Positions 23,001-30,502 of a stretch of DNA of 50,550 bases are shown here, in pieces. This stretch comes from an archaeon. Its GTDB lineage: Archaea > Asgardarchaeota > Thorarchaeia > Thorarchaeales > Thorarchaeaceae. The notes under the pieces were generated by a model. The model was given only the letters and a program-made list of their open reading frames with translations, ran no database searches and was not told the origin of the DNA. Positions within the stretch are counted from its first letter, which is position 1. Every line of letters begins with the position of its first letter. Location: NCBI GenBank assembly GCA_024276825.1, contig JAJRWI010000081.1, positions 1 through 50,550 on the forward strand. Reading direction: 5' to 3'. The translations under genes and the position numbers were made by a program.

Positions 23001-24884
23001 CCAATTGCGGGCACATTGTTCTATGAAACTCCATCTGACATGGTTGGATATTCATTTGGCAGGCAACCTATGGTTGCTGCTGATTTCGATAATGATGGAT
23101 ATGATGATGTTGTGTTTGGTAATGATGTTGCCACAAGGATAGCTAATGCAATGAAGAAGGAGATCATCTACAACTCGACAGTAAGCAGCAGACTCTATGG
23201 ACTTGAGATAGATGACTTCGATGGTGATAGTGTCAATGAGCTCTTAGTCTTCACAAAGGACGGTGGAATGTGGCTTGTTGAAATTGGCACACTTCGCACT
23301 CAATGGCATTATTCAGCAAATCTTGGAGATTTCAATCAATTCGTCACAGGCAAATTTGGCGGAACAGGTGGTATGGATATCGCAATAATGGCGAACTATT
23401 CCACAATCATAGCTGTCGATGGTAAGAGCGGACTACCACTATGGATCAATTTCACGGTTGGAAATCTCCTTGACATGAGTTCTGCCGATTTCGACGATGA
23501 TGGTGTCGACATAGTATTTGCAGGAAGATGGATGTTCGGTTGGCTCTACTCAGAACTGCTTGGATTCGAGTCAGCAGAGATTGTTGGACTAAAAACGGAG
23601 ACCTCCTATGACCTGCACAAGACCTATTGGGACCTTGACATTCAAAATATCAACGACACGTGGAGTGAGGATGTTGATGGAGATGGATTCGATGAGATTT
23701 TCATCTGCACTAATTCAGAATATTTGAGCATGTGGGACAGTTATCATGGATCGATGGTTTGGAACATCTCATTGGGTGGTGAAATAAATGTTGTAAGATT
23801 CGGGCTATTAGATACTGGTACTGGCATCGATCTCGGAGTACTTGTTGATAATGACCGAATCGTGCTCATTGATCCTGAAACACACGGAACCATAAGAACC
23901 ATCAATGCAGCAAGCAATTACTACATCTCAGACTTTCTTATCGCAGGTTTTGATACATCGCCATATGATGACATTGCTGTGCTATACGAGTCAGCGACAA
24001 GAATGAGCTCGTGGGTCACTTGGTATGAGAGTGATGGCAGATGGAAGTACAGCAGTGGATCAAATGCAACCGATGGCTATTCGTACATTGCCATGGGCTA
24101 TTTCACAAACGACATCACATGCGACATTGTATATGGTGGAAAAGACAATATCGCAAGGGTTTTGGATGGCGATAGCGGGAATCTTGTGTGGGAGTACAAC
24201 CTATTCACGGACATTAAGGGCATTGTAGCGGGTTACTTTGATAGTGACAACTACGAAGACTTCGCTCTAGAAACATCTGCAGTTGTCTACGTGGCGAACT
24301 CTTCAGGACAGAATCAGATGTACTCGATTGTTGTCGGAGGATCCAGTCTTCGAGGATTTTATGCCGCGGATTTGACAGGTGATTCCACGGAAGAGCTTGT
24401 TCTCAATGTCAGATATGATGGCGTCAAGGGATACAATGCAACTGGCAATGAAGTCTGGCAGTATCAGGCACGACTGGTTTATTACGACTACTCGTCTTGG
24501 TCAATCTGTGCCTTCGATGACTTCAACAACGATGGAAAACAGGATCTCATACTGACTAATGCTCAGTACATCAATGTGGTTGGTGGAACGACTCAGACTC
24601 TGATGTGGAACTATGTTGGCGATGATGAGATCAGTGGGATTCTCGCAGGCGATTTTGACTCGAACTCTGGAAATCCCGACATTGTTGCTTTTGACATCTC
24701 CAGCCTATTTGTGATTTCTAGTGATGCCAATCCACCTGCATTACCGCCATCTTCGGAATCGCCAAATTCAGAACAAGGAGGCATTCTGCTAACAGCATCA
24801 CTGGTTGGAATTCCACTCGTATCTCTCGTAGTTATCTTAGTTCCCAGGGTACGAAAGAGAAAGATAGTCACATACACAATATAG
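17025..24884 (+). CDS. Giant FG-GAP/VCBS-repeat surface protein with C-terminal membrane anchor
   Basis: The 2619-residue protein starts at ATG 17025, overlapping the stop of the preceding gene, with a strong GGAGG just upstream, so translation is probably coupled. Residues about 1-30 form a signal peptide. About 20 calcium-loop repeats of the kind DxDxDGxxEIVVG (for example DIDGDGRGELIVG, DIDGDGDAEIVVN, DVDGDGFDEIFIC) are spread through the sequence, with PQQ/WD-like VYVFE strands between them, indicating several integrin-like seven-bladed propellers. A non-repeat beta-rich stretch lies around residues 1350-1690. A membrane helix (about 2585-2608) and the basic end RVRKRKIV anchor it with nearly all mass outside. 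FG-GAP propellers mediate adhesion or ligand binding in integrins; a similar role here is inferred from architecture. Confidence 0.88.
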   Translation: MRVRIRLFTMIVMIVMMVGTFAVVPGIPNKAGEQIDDGSAMSPIVDAPNNVNQAIQKALAEAYSDYPSDLDLNDFLGDRDNSYRITYEPWKSKAAIHAIAYDEDTGFLALGGGYLYDNEVHLYRENVITGEFDKVFELGDGVIRGDVLSVDFGDTDLNSFLEVAVASSDGHVYVFEQRHLYDPYANTENMFDLVWTSPGLFRVFAVKIDDVDRDYRPDIIAGSWDGKVHLYEYDNHSGYPFVEEHWITYREVSTLDVGGKVYSLETGDTNNNGLPEIVVGTRDGRVYVFENAGTSIMINNEPFPLIRDNTYNLRWTSENYTWQPIRSIAVGELDGTLGDEVALVAEGQGVFTLDWDESRETYEYKKVQREFADWETYGFHGLDYWADSVVYAENVVYHDPANASLVIDEPIQYEWNDALKIFLPNASVYPYNTGMAQMTDGNYSTFDTTSPDIDNATAIVDFGLDEEGTGSANSQADIIITFKDILNASVYDKLKFYIGQTTNAMFQVNSSCFEIMQSDQTKLMIDVDDVLNEQKMDWFRYAKIFVDNDGYYAINSIELMQVYNLLTDALSLTIGPLKMDGTAYALGLDEANKIVVATVTGEFVAISFNVGTNEYEIVWESYDDERYTLGANVWDIEHIKTFETVPIWLDIGELNNIEPLIGNYNSWGYGIINPITAGGDGTPYYLIGTDVSSVFAVDMGGNADTTVNNYLNLIYTGLKKYTSAEVAWLWPTESVGQLPMIAVGSYNPDGNYKDPYNYYSRASIDFYKRSLPTEQFDYWMSIEQLDLSGQMSAILSMSKTTPKMSFADYDRDGDLDMVVSNGHVYMVRNIFAESGLTYFSFEPDYFEEINRQFSGIVWGQPEMVDINQDGLFDIVLSYVEKNGATCFINKGTATSPVWVEERQLFSNSNPETNLNVMGLTDIRLVPNIGGYTHQRYAESASINLQGNYSLAAYNGATGKLHWAIPQYSAIDSYLVATYPRVARMDFCLMHSESFRNLGFHVRESWNTDFDLEDWTLSISSGDIDGDGRGELIVGDYDNNVYAFEHMRNNTFKRMFRSFDLNHTMVTDVSPYAYEDLEGISGDFRRKIWDHAKFLIADIDLDQDLKKEIIVASDLQFYIFEATGIDDTIQYAYSFDLRNLSYLEQESNAWKDVTEITAVSAGVDLDNDGRLELVVAAGPFLFVYNIDKGSFEDMEQNDIFGMYGDEKGRYALFGNPEASSQYQNAVIQALAVGDTDTDGYLDLIIGGVEDNTLMTRNGLLRVYECMGGTFQEVWQAPTTVTDGNPVSSILIDDQDYDGLPEIIIGHTKGIDIFEWVAGKDSEYQLVETITSSPNYPTITANSITPSYSETYSNRTANDLVWDMTGLTDSAFVVYCDNSKLMWNFYNNSTQSWSFPFGVPTNFNYDGGSINIDYEHQPSLFSDSNGTYLVWKAKRSSSSRTDFWISQLNYTLSQWNSPSWVYNDTDTFGNRNFPDLFEYNSTHFGVLYVRSTILESVIYYTLIAKNFTGPRETFKLSYPDQSSFDVQKASIINLPDGGFAIAMSARKTDTTKADFDIWTLYSDSFDFSSSIPHRATSSFYDDLYPDIDFLWSDNSTLLVAYERGGTQFDDNLGLVASFNNGSTWTLEGMLNPYPSYFSRVEFSGYYYYQWSGSPTYSIKPMAFSPSIVGNKYGSGFMYAFGFTTIDGVTHTMSNDILYGINPSEDWIHNSLHDIAKLTVGDTDSDGRREIIAAFRNQFGVYELKSSTDGQGNMSYSEAFLSEPFVNEITGITTYDANGNGWQEIAISSMHGDVFVFEYMDPSHGPTEFTASALASNTTFYGGMLGGVMAESLKSGDVDNDGKDELVVNALAGGFHLFDDDGTLVWNVTSDDIFVTMDLIDIIGDEALEIVAIQWGEQNLLAYNSSDGSLLWNTTGFTNDLGSIDFGDIDGDGDAEIVVNTDDGRIWVIFGNGTVWSNISTGSSTIWGLVVGDFTNNTILDVAYANSSYAVRVIDPIAGTLFYETPSDMVGYSFGRQPMVAADFDNDGYDDVVFGNDVATRIANAMKKEIIYNSTVSSRLYGLEIDDFDGDSVNELLVFTKDGGMWLVEIGTLRTQWHYSANLGDFNQFVTGKFGGTGGMDIAIMANYSTIIAVDGKSGLPLWINFTVGNLLDMSSADFDDDGVDIVFAGRWMFGWLYSELLGFESAEIVGLKTETSYDLHKTYWDLDIQNINDTWSEDVDGDGFDEIFICTNSEYLSMWDSYHGSMVWNISLGGEINVVRFGLLDTGTGIDLGVLVDNDRIVLIDPETHGTIRTINAASNYYISDFLIAGFDTSPYDDIAVLYESATRMSSWVTWYESDGRWKYSSGSNATDGYSYIAMGYFTNDITCDIVYGGKDNIARVLDGDSGNLVWEYNLFTDIKGIVAGYFDSDNYEDFALETSAVVYVANSSGQNQMYSIVVGGSSLRGFYAADLTGDSTEELVLNVRYDGVKGYNATGNEVWQYQARLVYYDYSSWSICAFDDFNNDGKQDLILTNAQYINVVGGTTQTLMWNYVGDDEISGILAGDFDSNSGNPDIVAFDISSLFVISSDANPPALPPSSESPNSEQGGILLTASLVGIPLVSLVVILVPRVRKRKIVTYTI

Positions 24885-25066
24885 CATCAAATGAGCAATA
24901 GGAAAACTGACTTTATGTGACTTCTAATCATCCAATGGAATAGATTCGAATATGAAATACAATCAGTTAATACAAGTTTTTTAGTGTAAAAGTTCAAAAG
25001 TAGTAGCACACACCTGATCAAAATGCTGCTTTATTAGAAGATTGTATGTGCAATGTGTGATGAAGA

Positions 25067-26254
25067 ATGATTAAAAGAATATCAGTGCGAAACTTTAGAT
25101 CACTTGAAGATTTAGAAGTTGAAGTCAAGCCGATTACTCTACTTTACGGTAAGAATGGCACTGGAAAATCATCTATCTTGTATGCTCCATATATTCTAAG
25201 AAATATAATGTTGAATCCGAATAGAAAATCCGTTGCATTTGGAAACCTCATTTTTAGCAACCTAGGTGACTTTGAACAGATTGTGTTTAATCACGACAAG
25301 AGTCGAGAGATTGCAATTGCTGTCACTATTGAAACCAAATATGGCGATCTAACTTATGGTATTCAATATAATAACGAAAACGGCACATTCATACTAAAAC
25401 TTGGGAGAATGTTTGACAAAACACTTGATATAAGCTTCCCCTATACTGCGAATTCGCAAGTCAAGATTACTATTCAGGAGGAAAAACAGTCGTTTTCATG
25501 GAATGGAATCACAATTAGTGGAATAGCACAGATGACACCCAAAGCTCAAGAGATTGTCAAAATTGCAAATAGTGTTGTTGAAATGCTCAGAACTACTGAA
25601 ATCATTCCTCTCAAGAGGGGATTTCATAAATCGAATTATTCTCAAGTTCCATTAACTGATACAATATTAAGTGATGAACAATTGGTCACATTGCTAGCTT
25701 CGGGCAAGGGTTATCATCAAAATCTAGCAAGTAAACGTCTTCAAAAGATTTTCAATAAAGAGTTCAAGGTTTTTACAACACTTGGAACGAATATATTCTA
25801 TCTTCAGATTGTAGATAGCGATGGACTTACATCAGAGATTGTTAATGAGGGGTTTGGAATAAACCAAACTGTATATTTACTATCAAAAATATTAATTGAC
25901 CAATGTCAGCTAGCACTAATTGAAGAACCTGAGATTCATTTGCATCCATCAGCTCAAACAAAACTTGCTGAAACTTTTGTGGATATTGCAATTAGGAAGA
26001 AAAAAACATTGATTATCTCAACTCACAGCGAGCATTTTGTTTCCGCCTTGCTAACATGTGTTGCTGAAAAGAAACTGAAACCTAATGATATTGCATGCTA
26101 TTTGTGCGAACGTAAACAGGGTAAGACTATTCTAAAGAAGCAAGAAGTAAATTCTGATGGACAGATTAAGGGTGGCTTATACTCATTCATGGACTCAGAA
26201 CTTGAGACATTACAAAGATTCATTGGTGCCAAGAATGCAGATGACGATAGATGA
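25067..26254 (+). CDS. OLD/DUF3696-like AAA-type ATPase (SMC/RecF-like fold)
   Basis: The 395-residue protein begins with ISVRNFRSLEDLEVEVKPIT, the classic opening of RecF/OLD-like ATPases, followed by Walker A GKNGTGKSS (residues 28-36). Walker B is LALIEEPEIHLHP (E286, E287), and the sensor/H-loop STHSEHF follows. The C-terminal 60 residues (YLCERKQGKTILKK, then SDGQIKGGLYSF) match the end of DUF3696-type ATPases, so there is no TOPRIM nuclease domain; the effector is expected to be a partner protein. The next frame (from 26241) overlaps its 3' end by 14 nt and encodes a PIN-like partner. ATPases of this kind pair with small effectors in several antiviral systems (for example PARIS, Septu), so a defence role is plausible but inferred. 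A HEPN/MNT pair lies nearby. Confidence 0.8.
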   Translation: MIKRISVRNFRSLEDLEVEVKPITLLYGKNGTGKSSILYAPYILRNIMLNPNRKSVAFGNLIFSNLGDFEQIVFNHDKSREIAIAVTIETKYGDLTYGIQYNNENGTFILKLGRMFDKTLDISFPYTANSQVKITIQEEKQSFSWNGITISGIAQMTPKAQEIVKIANSVVEMLRTTEIIPLKRGFHKSNYSQVPLTDTILSDEQLVTLLASGKGYHQNLASKRLQKIFNKEFKVFTTLGTNIFYLQIVDSDGLTSEIVNEGFGINQTVYLLSKILIDQCQLALIEEPEIHLHPSAQTKLAETFVDIAIRKKKTLIISTHSEHFVSALLTCVAEKKLKPNDIACYLCERKQGKTILKKQEVNSDGQIKGGLYSFMDSELETLQRFIGAKNADDDR

Positions 26255-26681
26255 GTGGATATATCATTACATTAAGGATGGAAGATTAGACGATATTTGC
26301 TCATTTCTTAGAAAAGTCTTAGAGATTTGTGACAAATTCGTCTTTTTGCATGGCTTGCCTGTTATGAACAAGATACACAAGTTATCAAGAGAATCTAATG
26401 AGTGGAAACCAGCCTAGAGGAAAGTTGTGCACTTTTTTCAAGCGATGTTCATTTACAATTCTGAGAAGGTAATTAAATTAGTTAACAGTGATTTAAAAGA
26501 CCTGCCTTCGGAAATCCTGAATGAATGCCCTCCTGAAGATCTCTATTTGGTAAAAACGGCATACAGCACAGAGAATAAATTCATAATAACGACGGACAGG
26601 AAATTATTGAATGACCTTGAAAACACCAGAATTTCGGTTAGATTAGCAGATGAGTTTATGGCGGAATATTGCTCACGATAG
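26241..26681 (+). pseudogene. PIN-like partner of the AAA ATPase, interrupted by in-frame TAG
   Basis: One frame of 146 codons runs from ATG 26241 (or 26235) to TAG 26679-26681 and is cut by TAG at 26415-26417 (codon 59). Both halves are in the same frame and read as one protein. The second half contains EDLYLVKTAYSTENKFIITTDRKLL and a closing VRLADEF, which looks like the second half of a PIN-type nuclease fold, where the acidic residue in TTD would be a metal ligand. The usual first DxN motif is not seen. The gene overlaps the ATPase by 14 nt, implying co-translation and a shared function. The stop may be a real inactivation, readthrough, or sequence error. If only the first half is made it would be 58 residues. 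Confidence 0.5.
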
Positions 26682-26894
26682 CAAGTATTCGAAAATGCAT
26701 TCAGATTGTTAATGCGTTTAATACAATCATCAAATTCTTCAAAGACACAGATTTGTTTTTTGATTTTAAAGTGAATATGCGATTCAATTATGGAGTGCTA
26801 AAAAGGGATCACTTAGAGTGGAATACTCTTGACAAGTTTAATTATTATTAACATGACCTCAGTACAAATGTGCAACCGATTAGAATATCTCTCA

Positions 26895-27332
26895 TTATGA
26901 CACATCCATCTTCTTACGAATTGACGAGATTATTTTCTCCACAATCTGAAGTGCAGTTTCTACTTCTTCTGGATCGTTATAATATTCAGAGGGATCATAA
27001 CCAGGAAGCTCATTTGGATATCTTGTTTTAATATAATAATCATCCAACCGTTCCCACCCAATTGGAAATTCCATTGATGTGTCCAACTTTAGAACACGCA
27101 TAATCAAGTTATGAATCGAGTGAGGCGGGTTACCTGAGCGAATGACTGCATTAGATTCGCCAAGAAATATCAGAAAACCCCTCAGAGCTTTTTCAGTACT
27201 CTGTTGGGATAAATACAATGCCAAATAGTATCGACCATGCTCGTATAGAAGCTTGGCATCTTTGAACTCTGAGATTGCTTGCTTAAGCCAATGCATTGAT
27301 TCTATTTTTGGATCAGGTCTCATATATGACAA
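26895..27332 (-). CDS. HEPN-domain protein, likely toxin of a HEPN/MNT pair
   Basis: The 145-residue all-helical protein has the HEPN pattern: ISEFKDAKLLYEHGRYYLALYLSQQSTEKALRGFL near the start, HSIHNL at 71-76 and the conserved YIKTRYPN at 100-107. Family members act as RNases that are modified or held inactive by the partner MNT nucleotidyltransferase. Its start overlaps the 3' end of the MNT gene by 20 nt (11 nt if the ATG at residue 4 is used), so the two are co-translated. The canonical RxxxxH pair of the strongest RNase members is not obvious, so activity is unproven. The length is typical. Confidence 0.8.
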   Translation of the reverse strand: MSYMRPDPKIESMHWLKQAISEFKDAKLLYEHGRYYLALYLSQQSTEKALRGFLIFLGESNAVIRSGNPPHSIHNLIMRVLKLDTSMEFPIGWERLDDYYIKTRYPNELPGYDPSEYYNDPEEVETALQIVEKIISSIRKKMDVS

Positions 27333-27690
27333 CCCCTTTCTGAAGAATACTTTTCAGCAGTCCGCTGTAAGGAATATTCTCACGAAGTTCAGTTACAGTA
27401 AACATAAGCAGATCGATTCCAACCCGAACATCAAGATGGTCGTAGATTATTCTGCGCCACTCTTTTGATGATTTTGTGTCAGGCATAACAACCAAGAGAT
27501 CGATATCGCTCCACCTGTGAATCTCACCATCAACCAGTGAACCAAATTGAATCAGTTTGACAGCACCCAAGTTAATGAGTGTGGATTTTGCCTTGTTGGG
27601 TTCATTTTGTAACAGATCATTACGCTCTTTGCGGAGTCGGCGCCTCGCTTCAATTGATTCCATTATTATCATTGCAATATGAATTGGCAC
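27313..27690 (-). CDS. MNT-type minimal nucleotidyltransferase, likely antitoxin
   Basis: The 125-residue frame contains the polymerase-beta-like signature FGSLVDGEIHRWSDIDLLVV, i.e. GS followed by DxD metal ligands (D62, D64), and a third acidic residue in RVGIDLLMF. In HEPN/MNT systems this enzyme AMPylates the HEPN partner and neutralises it. It is the first gene of the pair and overlaps the HEPN gene. The long frame starts with GTG at 27690; the ATG at 27663 (residue 10) would leave a more typical N-terminus and is a fair alternative. The pair lies convergent with the ATPase/PIN-like genes. Confidence 0.8.
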   Translation of the reverse strand: MPIHIAMIIMESIEARRRLRKERNDLLQNEPNKAKSTLINLGAVKLIQFGSLVDGEIHRWSDIDLLVVMPDTKSSKEWRRIIYDHLDVRVGIDLLMFTVTELRENIPYSGLLKSILQKGVVIYET

Positions 27691-27868
27691 ACTTATTCAT
27701 TTTTCCAGTTCACAGATTAACAAATAGAGTCCAATAATCAAAAATTGTTTCGGGACAAGTCTTATAGATTCGGATCATAACACTAGTGAATAATCAATTC
27801 GTTGGGTCTAATAACCATTAATAGAAAATGCCATTATTTTGCAATCAAGCAGTGTGGCGGAACATTAT

Positions 27869-28063
27869 ATGATTAATGAACACAATACGACCGACTGAAA
27901 ACAACATTATACCAATGACAAGTCAATTCATGATGCAATTCTTAATTCTGGTAATGCTGAAACAATAGTTTCCAACTTGAGTTGTTTTCTTGATCTAATG
28001 AGAGTTAAAGTAGTTAATGATGCTATTGAAAGGTCATCCGAGAGACTTGGCTGGCGTAGATGA
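27869..28063 (+). pseudogene. Possible short gene remnant within a 456-base gap
   Basis: The gap 27691-28146 has no clear gene. An ATG at 27869 opens a 64-codon frame to TGA at 28061-28063 that is cut by TGA at 27896-27898. The part after the internal stop reads like a helical protein (DAILNSGNAETIV to ERLGWRR). I cannot identify it. It may be a decayed end of another island gene or chance; the rest of the gap is A/T-rich and looks non-coding. Confidence 0.2.
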
Positions 28064-28146
28064 TATAATAGTTATTTGAAGACAAGCAGTAGACAAAGTC
28101 AATTATTGATATGTTAACAAGTGCATTAGTACGAAATAGAATCCTT

Positions 28147-29124
28147 CTAGGTTGAAGATTCAGGTTCATCCTGTTGGCTAGTTTCCACGATTTTTGCAAG
28201 AAAGTCGTTCATCAATGTTTTAATTCTTTCAGATTGAATTTCGCCAGTGGTTTCACCGAAGTATAATGGTGGATCATTGGGCATTTTAATCTGTCTGATT
28301 GCTTCCAATGTTAAATAAAGAGGCATAGGATTATCCATCTCTGGAACCTTAGAGATTGCCTCATAATCTACAGCGAACTCTTTGATGTATCTGGCAAGTT
28401 CTCCCAGTGCAGCAATTGCTTTCAACAGTGATTCACCACTGGGGACTCCCACATTGACTTTTCGCTTCTTGCCTGTTCGAGGATCCGGATACTCGATTTT
28501 CGCTTTTTTCTTTGGATTTGCACAAGTATGAATCATTATCCATGTCTTATTCCCAACTGGACTAGCAGCCATGAATCTTGGCGATTTCAGCTGGTAGCCG
28601 CCACCGAGTTGCCTGTATTCAAAGCTACTGTTGAGCTGGTTATAATGCCGCATTAGTTTGGACTTCTTTTGATTCTTGATCTCAAGCCTTAATGACGCTT
28701 CGAGAGGATTGCTTTTTGGTGTGTCCGGATGATCATCGATATTTGAGAGAATTATGAAGCTTTTGATCAGAAAGAAGCCTCTGGGGATAGTATAGTTGTC
28801 GATAGCACAAACATCAATCCCCGTAAATATTGCATTGCCTTTATTAGGTGTAAATACGCTATAACACACAAAAGTATCATTTGAAACACCCTTAAGCCGA
28901 AATCGCTGAAACACTCTGACATTTATTCCATAGGAAGTCTTTCGCGTTACAGGAATTATGGATAGAGTTGGAGCCCATTTTGATTCCTTTTGGATCTCTT
29001 TCCATTCAGCTTCATAAACGGGATTGCTATCGAGATATTGGGAGATGTATTCTTGGGTCATAGCTCCAACAACTTTACATAACTCAAGTTCTCGCGCGGT
29101 TAGAGATAATTGGATATCTGACAT
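28147..29124 (-). CDS. Unrecognised 325-residue protein, partner of the upstream zinc-ribbon protein
   Basis: I do not recognise this protein. A longer frame starts at 29160, but the ATG at 29124-29122 overlaps the stop of the upstream gene as TAATG, which argues for translational re-initiation there and a 325-residue product. The N-terminal 50 residues are helical (LTARELELCKVVGAM). The middle is beta-rich with aromatic and basic residues (FRLKGVSNDTFVCYSVF, PRTGKKRKVNVGV). No signal peptide or membrane helix is visible, so it is cytoplasmic. Helical segments dominate the last 80 residues. It ends with TAG, the last codons being Ser/Glu-rich. The tight pairing with a CxxC protein suggests a shared complex, perhaps nucleic-acid binding; this is inference. 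Confidence 0.6.
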   Translation of the reverse strand: MSDIQLSLTARELELCKVVGAMTQEYISQYLDSNPVYEAEWKEIQKESKWAPTLSIIPVTRKTSYGINVRVFQRFRLKGVSNDTFVCYSVFTPNKGNAIFTGIDVCAIDNYTIPRGFFLIKSFIILSNIDDHPDTPKSNPLEASLRLEIKNQKKSKLMRHYNQLNSSFEYRQLGGGYQLKSPRFMAASPVGNKTWIMIHTCANPKKKAKIEYPDPRTGKKRKVNVGVPSGESLLKAIAALGELARYIKEFAVDYEAISKVPEMDNPMPLYLTLEAIRQIKMPNDPPLYFGETTGEIQSERIKTLMNDFLAKIVETSQQDEPESST

Positions 29125-29477
29125 TATGGACCAGCCCCTTGCTGTGCACAGACAGGGCACTCAAGCGACTGCCCCACATATGCTCGTTCACATTGTTCAC
29201 AGAAAATCGGAACAAGTAAATCATCTTTCACCTTGGTGGATGCAACTGGATCACTTGTTGGATTGTAAATGATGAAATATCGTTTGCATTTCTTACATTT
29301 GACAACTATGCTTGCAGATAGTGTTGACTCCTCCCAGTGTCTATCATCAACAATATGAAGCATAGTATACCATTCTTTTACTCCATAGACATTGTGGATC
29401 TTTTCTGGATTATCATATGATGCATCAATATCCACTTTGTTCTTATTGCAAATTGGACATTTGACCTTTGGAGACAA
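29124..29477 (-). CDS. Double zinc-ribbon protein
   Basis: The 117-residue protein carries four CxxC knuckles at 7/10, 61/64, 93/96 and 107/110, enough for two zinc sites. The start is TTG 29477: a TGA lies just upstream in frame, and GGTGA, a good archaeal ribosome binding site, is about 9 nt before it. The first ribbon brackets about 50 residues with a hydrophobic core (EWYTMLHIVDDRHWEES); the second is a compact rubredoxin-like ribbon (FCEQC and CPVC). It overlaps the following gene by one base, so the two form an operon. It may bind nucleic acid or act as an adaptor; no enzymatic motif is seen. Confidence 0.7.
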   Translation of the reverse strand: MSPKVKCPICNKNKVDIDASYDNPEKIHNVYGVKEWYTMLHIVDDRHWEESTLSASIVVKCKKCKRYFIIYNPTSDPVASTKVKDDLLVPIFCEQCERAYVGQSLECPVCAQQGAGP

Positions 29478-29678
29478 TATTATTCACCAAACACTATATA
29501 AATTCAAATAAAAATAAAAGTATTTTGTATTTTATAGATTTAATGTCGTTTCAATATATAATGTTGACAGATTAAAATGATCTTTAAGAAATTCAATTAT
29601 GCTTGGGCATCAATGAATGTTTCAATATAGCATTTGTAAGAGAATAGAAATGCTAATGGAAAATTGCAATTATTCCTC

Positions 29679-30263
29679 TTATTTATAGAAGGCAGGCTGT
29701 TTTGACCTTTCGACTTCAGACATCATCTCAAGCAGCTTGTTAAATGTTACCTCGACATTTTCACCAGTCTTTGCACTGGTTTCAATGAATGTGGCGGGAA
29801 CTCCAAGTTTGTCAATGAACATTTGCGTGAATTCAAGACCTTCATTGGTAGACACAAAGTTAGATTGGTCTCTACCACGACGCAGGTCAATCTTGTTTGC
29901 AACGATGACTGTTGGGGGGAGCGGCCCCATGTTCTTGTATGCTTCAACCAGCCACTTAGATGCATTATCAAACGAGTCACGATCATCAACAGCATAGACC
30001 AAAATGATACCATTGCAACCGTGATAGTAGTTCCCACGGACCTTCTCAAAAGTGGGTTGTCCTGCAAGGTCCCAGATTATGAACTTAACAATCTCATCAT
30101 TGAATAGAACTCTCTTTGTGGCTAAATCAACACCAATGGTTGCAAGATGGCCCTCAATAAATTCGTCGCCGAGATAGTTTCGTCTAATGCTCGTCTTTCC
30201 GACTGCACCATCTCCAATTAGTACAGCCTTGATGATCTTTGAGCCATCATCCTGATTTCTCAT
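29679..30263 (-). CDS. Rab/Ras-type small GTPase
   Basis: All GTPase motifs are intact in the 194 residues: G1 GDGAVGKTS (17-25), G2 Thr42 in TIGVD, G3 WDLAGQ (64-69), G4 NKID (123-126) and G5 ETSAK (161-165). The catalytic Gln69 is present, so intrinsic or stimulated hydrolysis is expected. The TIGVD and WDLAGQ forms are typical of the Rab-like GTPases abundant in Asgard archaea. The C-terminus (QPAFYK) has no cysteine, so there is no prenyl anchor; membrane binding would need a partner. It is divergently oriented from a decayed paralogue, with a 239-bp gap between them. Confidence 0.92.
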   Translation of the reverse strand: MRNQDDGSKIIKAVLIGDGAVGKTSIRRNYLGDEFIEGHLATIGVDLATKRVLFNDEIVKFIIWDLAGQPTFEKVRGNYYHGCNGIILVYAVDDRDSFDNASKWLVEAYKNMGPLPPTVIVANKIDLRRGRDQSNFVSTNEGLEFTQMFIDKLGVPATFIETSAKTGENVEVTFNKLLEMMSEVERSKQPAFYK

Positions 30264-30502
30264 TCATGCAACTCCTCGCACTCAGATGCTATCGAAATAG
30301 ACTTGGGCATTAGCACTTATAAAACTAGTTTAATAGTTAGTTCCAGTTTCTGGGTGATTGAATCAATCATGCCCACATTAACAATGCAAACTCATGGAAG
30401 GCCAATTCATTCAAAACTGGCCAAACTCAGGTGACCAACAATGCTTTTTTGTTGTTGAGTTCTAGGTTAACTGTTACGAGTTAATTCAGGGAAGAGTATG
30501 AT

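Noticed and set aside
26669..26851. 60-codon ORF after the PIN-like gene
   Set aside because: No ribosome binding site, A/T-driven composition and no resemblance to a family; it overlaps the end of the PIN-like frame.
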